Assembly (NCBI RefSeq): GCF_965638725.1
Contig: NC_134949.1
Span: forward strand, 127,222,294 to 127,286,293
Reading direction: 5' to 3'
Length of the DNA stretch: 64,000 nt
DNA from: Aptenodytes patagonicus
Taxonomy: Eukaryota > Chordata > Aves > Sphenisciformes > Spheniscidae
The notes beneath the pieces are model-generated. The model had not been told where the DNA came from. It made no database searches and saw only the letters and a list, made by a program, of their open reading frames with translations. The position numbers and the translations under genes were made by a program. This document shows positions 58,301 through 64,000 of this stretch, piece after piece (position 1 is the first letter of the stretch; every line of letters starts with the position of its first letter).

Positions 58301-61300
58301 TGTTAAATCAAGAATTTGAGAAATGTCTGCAGTTTAACCCTTTAAGAAGAATGCAGTTACTAAGCAATCAAGTTTCACTTTGCAGTGCAAAAGAGAATCT
58401 GCATCAAGTCCAATTTATGCAGTCAGTTCTGCATTCTGAATTGCATACATTTGACAAGTTCTTGATCTATGCGCAAGAAGAGTTCCGTCACTTGTCCTGT
58501 TTGCAACAGCTTTATGTCAGCAGCTCAGAAGCCAACATTATTTTCTCATAATTAGGAGTGGGCTCTTTAACACCATTCTTTAAAAAAATTTCTCCAACTG
58601 TGGGACTTACAGTGTGAGCCGTCAGCCGTCTGTGCACTGTTTTGGGGGTTACGATAGATGTTTTGAATCAAGATGGTCTGCGGGGAAAAAAAATAAAAAG
58701 GGGAATTCTACTGGCTGCTGTGCATATAATAGACAATTGCAAAGAGACAACTTGTTTGCAAACAGCTAAAAGTAATATTTTACTCTTAAGACTTCCTTTT
58801 GTATTTGCAGAATATCTTCCAAAATTGCATCCAGACCATCATATTATGAAAACAGTTTTAATTAACCACCAAGAAAGAGCTGCATTTGTCTCAACAGCTA
58901 TCCTCAATATGGGAGTTGTGAGGCACAGTAACCTAAAGCGTCAAACTACATGACATTAGGGAGATGCCTAGCTTTCGAGACCAGATTCATTATTGTAACT
59001 CTAGGGGGAAAAAAAAAAAATAGTGTTATGTGCACAGCATATAATACATCATGCCACAGAGTCTAAAATGTTACACCAGACAGTAAGGTTTTTAGGCAAG
59101 AGCTACGTCTCGTTTTGTGCATCAGGAATTTCTTGGTGGAATTTCTGTTTAAATAATATAATAGCATCATGGGTTCACATGTTTCCGATCCTTCAAATAA
59201 GGACAATATCCTTTTAGCCCTTCTGCTTTTTACTTGAAGAATTAGCCCAGGCAGACTTGAAACCTTACATTTGTACCGTTCTTCTTAAAATCAAGTTGTC
59301 TGAAAAAACAAACCATGTTTAAGTTAGTAAACTAATATTACAAAAAAATTCCAAACGTCCATATCACTGTAAGCAGCTCAAAAATTGAAATTTGATTACT
59401 TAAAACACAAGCTCGATGTTAGTTAGTATGAATCGCAATCCCCAAATAATTTTAGCTTACACATTATTATTAGTCATAGTAAGAATTCAGAGCTTAAAGA
59501 AGTCACAGGACCAGCAATGTCATACCTACATATGCTGCCCACTTAACACATAAAAAAAATCTGTAACATCACATTTAAAAATCACACACTTGTTTTACAA
59601 CGGGTACGGTCATACCAACCAAAGCTTTGTGCTCCCGTGGCCCAGGTTTAAAATAACTATGTTTTAGCCTACAATTGGAGAGAGCCAGAAACATGCATAT
59701 AGTTACAGTGTTTCTGCTGATTGGTGGTAATTTGATCACCCTGGATCGCACGACCTTTCCTAACACAGCTCTTCTATAAAGTAGCTGCACCAGCAATAGC
59801 AACGCAAGATAAAAATACTGTGCCGGTAACTTCCCGTTAGTAAGGTACCTGTTCTTCTATTTTCTATCACAGCTGATTATCAACCCGCATACAAGTAAAG
59901 ATTTCTGTAGCAAACCCTACGCACCTGCCAGGTACACTGGAGATGTTACAATACAGCCCGTCTGGCAGGTGCAATGCTGTAGTGGTCCCAGGCACCACGG
60001 GATGACTCTGACACGCCCCGCTGACCCACTTCACCTGGCACTGCTAACTGCAGGTTCTAAGGCAAAGCTAAAGACTGCGCTGACAGAGGAAACCGTTGTT
60101 GCACACAGAGGTTTTTTTATTAAAAAAGATGTCGTTCGGGGTTTGGGTTTGTTTTTTTTTTTTTAACTTAAAGACAACTAGTGTGGAAGTTGTCTAATTT
60201 AGAAATATTTTCTAGCAGCCAATGACCTAAATTCAGGTCTCTAAATAACCAATCACATTTCAGCGCGCTCTCCATGTAGGTCAGCAACATGGAATAGTTT
60301 TGAAAACAGACAGCATTCTTTTTGAGAGACAATATTACATTAAAAATTATTAAATTCCCAGAAGTGGAAAACTGTTTTTGCAGATGAAGTACCAGCAGCG
60401 GTCCCCATCGATCAGTAACCTAGGCAGCCCCCCCTAGAACTACCCCGCCCACCCACGCACTCACAAAGTTTAACTTCATGAGCACCATCGCTCTGGACCC
60501 CAGCCACGTGGATAGCACTTGCCTCCCTAATTCTCCCCAAACCAACACCAGTCCACCAGTCTAACCAATCCTGCTCCAGGTCAGCTAAAATGAACTTGCA
60601 GAGGACTCCGCTGCTATGTAAACTTTACCTTTGTAGGTAAAACTGCTGATAATGCAACAACTTTCATAGGCACCACTTACCATATACGATACTCCCAAAG
60701 AAATCTATTTACCTGTATACCTTGACAATCAGCAGTGATAGAAAAAGGCAAAGCATACAGTTTGCCAGGAATGTAATTTCTGAAAACTATAGCACTCATA
60801 ATAATAAAAACCCTATCACCCACTGCACCTTTTTTTTTTTTTGGCAGACATGCAGTCACACATCATGTCTCTAACAATATTCACATAGCCAAAGATTAAA
60901 TAATCTGTCATCAAATGACATATACACCCTCAGCAACCAGGCAAGTTGTTTTCAAGAAACACTTCTTTCACATTCAAAGCAAGTACTTAAGTTACTCTCG
61001 AAACTTAAGGGCCTGGATCAGAGAGCAAATATAACGACAGAAGAGTCGCTTTTATTTATTAATTACTTCTATTATATGCATAAAGGACTTAAGTTGACAC
61101 CTTTGAGATAGGCAGAACATGCTGCCATTGTTTGTGATTAAAAAAACCTGGGATGGTTTAAGTGCCTAAACACCACTGAGAAGGCACACTCACCTGAAAG
61201 TTAGCACTGGTTGGTCTCTACTACAGGCAAGCTTACAACAGCATCGCTTCCTGCAGCCATTAAGGGTGACAGGAGATAATTAGAAATGCTGGGAGAAGTA

Positions 61301-61549
61301 AATGGAATACCCCCAAAAAAGCAAAAACCCATATAAACTGGGGCCAAAAGTGAACTAGTTAATCTGGAGCTCGGTAATTATTCACTTGTATCTGAGAATC
61401 TACGTTTTAAAGAAGCAAGAATATACTTCCACAAGAAAGAGAAAACAAAAGGAAAACAAACCTGGCTAAATGTTGGTTTGTTGTGCAACCGAGAACATCT
61501 GTCTCCATGACGACAAGCTCCAATTTTGAAATAAAATGAACAGTTGACT
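49244..61549 (-). CDS. U2AF1: U2AF1, U2 auxiliary factor 35-kDa subunit, exons 2-8 (start codon outside window)
   Basis: Exons in transcript order: 61549-61462, then either 58677-58611 (Ab) or 57788-57722 (exon 3), then 54376-54327, 53732-53634, 52438-52305, 51964-51872, 49382-49244. With the 44-nt first exon expected from the family, the product would be 237 aa (human 240); the difference is a 9-glycine run in place of 12. The nuclear protein pairs with U2AF2 and reads the AG at 3' splice sites. Visible (human numbering): CCCH finger 1 Cys18, Cys27, Cys33, His37; U2AF-homology RRM about 65-147; finger 2 Cys155, Cys163, Cys169, His173; RS tail from 193 with the Gly run. The residues mutated in human myeloid disease, Ser34 and Gln157, are conserved here. 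The 44-nt first exon (MAEYLAS...) was looked for in 61,550-64,000 and not found, so it should lie beyond the right edge. Confidence 0.96.
51872..51964 (-). CDS. U2AF1: U2AF1 exon 7 (residues 161-191, zinc finger 2)
   Basis: This 93-nt exon has acceptor TTTCAG|AGAG and donor AAAA|GTAAGT. It encodes [18 protein letters not shown] and [12 protein letters not shown], completing the second CCCH finger. Confidence 0.96.
52305..52438 (-). CDS. U2AF1: U2AF1 exon 6 (residues 117-160)
   Basis: This 134-nt exon has acceptor TTTTAG|TTTC and donor TGGG|GTAAAA. It encodes [30 protein letters not shown] and [10 protein letters not shown], the end of the RRM and the start of zinc finger 2, including Gln157. 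Confidence 0.96.
53634..53732 (-). CDS. U2AF1: U2AF1 exon 5 (residues 84-116)
   Basis: This 99-nt exon has acceptor GCTTAG|GAGG and donor AAAG|GTAGGA. It encodes [18 protein letters not shown] and [15 protein letters not shown], the RRM core. Confidence 0.96.
54327..54376 (-). CDS. U2AF1: U2AF1 exon 4 (residues 67-83)
   Basis: This 50-nt exon has acceptor TTTACAG|GTGC and donor TGAG|GTATGT. It encodes [17 protein letters not shown], the beginning of the U2AF-homology RRM. It completes a Cys codon begun by the T left from either version of exon 3. Confidence 0.95.
54377..57721 (-). other. U2AF1: U2AF1 intron between exons 3 and 4
   Basis: This 3.3-kb AT-rich intron has no recognisable CR1 or LTR insertion, exon or RNA gene. 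T-rich stretches occur near 55,800 and 56,868. Confidence 0.6.
57722..57788 (-). CDS. U2AF1: U2AF1 alternative exon 3 (U2AF35a isoform)
   Basis: This 67-nt exon has acceptor TTTCAG|ACC and donor GCGCT|GTAAGT. It encodes [20 protein letters not shown] then LR. It differs from exon Ab at 7 of 22 residues. Its upstream tract is weaker: the last 20 nt before AG are interrupted by several purines. Confidence 0.95.
58611..58677 (-). CDS. U2AF1: U2AF1 alternative exon Ab (U2AF35b isoform)
   Basis: This 67-nt exon has acceptor CCCCGCAG|ACC after a strong T/C tract and donor CACT|GTAAGT. It encodes [20 protein letters not shown] then SH. It matches the vertebrate U2AF35b exon and is mutually exclusive with the exon at 57722-57788. 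Confidence 0.94.
58678..61461 (-). other. U2AF1: U2AF1 intron between exon 2 and exon Ab
   Basis: This 2.8-kb intron has no recognisable repeat insertion or other gene. T/A homopolymers occur near 60,144 and 60,831. Confidence 0.6.
61462..61549 (-). CDS. U2AF1: U2AF1 exon 2 (residues 16-44, zinc finger 1)
   Basis: This 88-nt exon has acceptor TTGCAG|AGTC and donor CCAG|GTTTGT. It encodes [18 protein letters not shown] and [11 protein letters not shown], a C-x8-C-x5-C-x3-H finger. The donor departs from GTRAGT at positions 3 and 4. Confidence 0.95.
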
Positions 61550-63089
61550 CTGCAAGTAAAAAAAACCAAAGTAGTTACGTATTGGAATAGAAAGACATTA
61601 ACATGCAATTCCTCTAAAACATATGCCATAAATGCCTTTATCTTGATGTGGAGAAGTAACATAAGAAAAAAAAAAATCAAAACAGCATAGGAAAGCATTA
61701 CAGCAAACCTGCTCACATTCATTCCTCTTTACCCCTAATTTACAGGGAGTCATCTAATCAACTTCACCTGCTACTCAAACCCAAAGTGCATTCATGACAC
61801 CACCAGGGCCAGAAGCCATCACTACTGTTTTACCCTTCCAGTTCTCCGCTCTTGGCTTTGTATCGGTTTCACTGGGTGATGGGATGGGAAATAATGTGAA
61901 AAACAGTGAAAAGTTACACTGTGAGCTATACGGTTGTGTCTTAGTTCATGCAACCCCCTAGTCTAGGCAATATAACCTGCTTTAAAGCTGACACAGCTGC
62001 ACCTACCTAATGTTTTATAAACCACCTGTTTAGTCATACTCTAAGGGTAACTCAGACTGCTGCCAACACAGTATTTGAAATAATTCAGGTAAGAGAAAAA
62101 ATCATGTTACAGAGAGAATACACATAAGCAAAATAAATTCATTTAATTAAGCCATTTCCATGAGTGTAATTAATAATTTTAAAAGGAAGCATTAGTATTT
62201 TTTTTAAACCATAAGCTTTTCTTGAATTAACTGTCATCTAACAACACCTTCAAAACTATGCTGGTTTAGGAACACCAGTAAAACTCTCACATATAAGTGT
62301 AATTCACACAGAATGATGAAAGAAAACCATAAGGAGTTTAGTTACCTTGACTGGGAAAACTGAACGCAAAATTCTGAAGGGCGAGAAAACTATTATGGGC
62401 TATATATGTGTAAGTGAAATATAAGAATTCTCCTGGAAGAAAGATTATCACTCCCACGTTCACAGTTAACACCAATTCTTTCCACAATCCTGTGTAACCA
62501 ACATCAACTCAAGGAAGGGAGAAATATTAAAGTACTAAAGCATATCTGATCTCTAGCAAAACATTCTACTGTAAAATTGTAACATGCTTACTCTTCATTA
62601 CGTTTTTGAAAATATATACTTAGCATTACAGTATACTTACTGTCTTTTCTGAACTCTACCCTGAAACAAAAAAAAGTACCTAACTATAAAATTTCCAATA
62701 GCGCCTCCAATTTCAACACTCTCTGGAGAGTTCTGCTTGCTTTTTGAATAGCAAATAAGACCAGTACGGGAATTTGACGCCCGCTGTACCGGCGTGCACC
62801 AACGCTGTTAAACCGTGATGCATTATATCAGAAAGGATGCTACGGTAACAGAGCTCAAGGGAGGCTGCCGATACTGCTTTTCCCACAGACGAGCGAATTG
62901 GAACCGGCACGTAGCACTACAAAGTAGAAGGAAAACGGGAGCCTCACGGCCAGAGGCTGGCAAGGGTAATTTTAGTCCAGTAGCACATCGACGCCCCCTC
63001 TCATTTTTACGAGTGGAAAAACACGTTGGTTTGGTCAGGCCGACGGTGACCAAATTTTCGTTAGGAGGGTTTTGTAAGCATGCTTCCAA

Positions 63090-64000
63090 CAACCGGAGAA
63101 ACTAGAGGCGTTCCCGGCGCGTGGAAGGCCGCAGGCAGAAGCCTGAGGATCGGGATGCAGCAGTCGGGGAAATCCTCCGCACCCTGGGGAGGGGGGAGAA
63201 ATAACCAGTCGCTGTCCTGGCGGCAGAGCGGAAGCTCTCGGGCCGCTGCGAGGCGCAGAGACGCGAACAAAAGGGGAAGAAGAGGCCCTTTCTGGCGGGA
63301 GGCGGCGGGAAGCCCGGCACCCAGCGGCCCCGACCGCTCCCGCCCGCCGCCAGAAAAGCGCAGCCGCCGGGGGGAGGGCGGGGGACGGCAACGCGCCACG
63401 AGGCGCGGGCACACCCGCATGGCGGCCGGGGGGGGGGGGGGGAGGGGGGGAGGAGGAGGAGGAGGAGGAGGAAGTCCCCGAGGAGAACAGACCCAGCCCG
63501 GCCCGGGAGGGGAGAGGGAAGCGCATGGGCGGGGCCGGCGGCGCGCGGCGCGGGCACGCGCAGGCCCCACGCGGCGAGAGGCGCGCGCGCGCGCCCCCTC
63601 CCTCCCCCCCCCGTCCCTGGCGGCGCGCGCACGCGCGCTCCAGCGAGGGGGGGAGGGGAGGAGGGCCGCCGCCGCCGCGCCGCGGGCCTGGGGGAGGCGG
63701 GGGAGGGGGCGGGGGAGCGCGCCCGCCTCGCTTCCTCTTACCCCCGCGGCCGCGCGCCGCCACGTTCCAGCGCGCGGCGGTGGCGGGGAACTCCCGGGCG
63801 CGCGCCCCGGTCCCGGGGGTGCCGCAGGCCCCCGAGGCGGGAGCGGAAGAAACGGGCCGGGTCCCCTCGCGGGGGAGGGGGGGGGGGGGGGGGGGGGAAG
63901 GGCTGACCGCCACGATCGGTACAGGCCGCCCAGGCGGGCGCCGCTCGTCCCCGCGCCCCGCGGAACCCGCCACCAGCCTCCGGCCTCCCTCGAGCTCCCC
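63090..64000 (-). promoter_or_regulatory. U2AF1: CpG island at the 5' side of U2AF1 (runs off window)
   Basis: GC content and CpG density rise sharply from about 63,090 to the window end, with GC boxes, (GGA)n, CG/GC alternations and G runs. Position upstream of exon 2 fits the promoter and intron-1 start of U2AF1. The expected first-exon coding sequence was not found inside it. A minus-strand frame of 312 codons here is made of Pro/Arg/Gly low complexity and is not a gene. Confidence 0.75.
63428..63472. repeat. G run and (GGA)n tract in the U2AF1 CpG island
   Basis: Fifteen G are followed by A, seven G and about seven GGA units. A second run of about 21 G lies at 63,877-63,897. These tracts are length-unstable and often mis-assembled. 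Confidence 0.85.

Noticed and set aside
63035..63973. Minus-strand frame of 312 codons at the right end
   Set aside because: It is Pro/Arg/Gly/Ser low complexity made by a CpG island with G runs; no family motif, and it reads through what should be U2AF1 promoter or intron 1.

Overview
This is a vertebrate nuclear window, almost certainly from a bird. Its protein genes are split into many short exons with GT-AG introns, its LINEs are CR1 elements ending in the short ATTCTATG-type 3' repeats typical of birds and other sauropsids, and it carries a solo LTR of a type I know from neoavian birds. Gene order (CBS next to U2AF1, both on the minus strand) matches human chromosome 21, so this looks like conserved synteny. 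I found no bacterial features, CRISPR array, tRNA or new gene system.

Layout. 1-7,640: no gene recognised; by synteny it may be intergenic DNA or the distal part of a tail-to-tail PKNOX1 gene, but nothing in the sequence proves that. 7,650 to about 38,100 (minus): a complete cystathionine beta-synthase gene (CBS). Its 15 coding exons could be placed base by base and join in frame to 551 codons plus stop. The promoter is a CpG island at about 37,430-38,760 and the 3' UTR is about 400 nt. Two 5'-truncated CR1 LINEs (12,937-14,743 and 21,273-22,048, both antisense to CBS) and a solo LTR of about 1.14 kb (29,877-31,019, sense to CBS, imperfect 5-bp target duplication) lie in its introns. 38,760-49,120: intergenic, with an old plus-strand CR1 fragment abutted by another CR1 in the opposite orientation (about 41,720-43,460). 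49,130 to beyond 64,000 (minus): U2AF1, the small subunit of the U2 auxiliary splicing factor, with exons 2-8. This includes two mutually exclusive 67-nt versions of exon 3. Exon 1 with the start codon is not in the window. The right end, 63,090-64,000, is a very GC-rich CpG island with long G runs.

Function. The two genes are neighbours but not a pathway. CBS makes cystathionine from serine and homocysteine in the cytosol (transsulfuration, H2S production). Its heme ligands, PLP lysine, phosphate loop, CXXC and C-terminal CBS pair are all visible. U2AF1 recognises the AG at 3' splice sites; both CCCH zinc fingers, the central U2AF-homology RRM and the RS tail with a glycine run are visible. 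The most informative regulatory structure is the U2AF1 exon pair: using exactly one of the two keeps the frame, while using both or neither creates an early stop, as can be read directly from the sequence.
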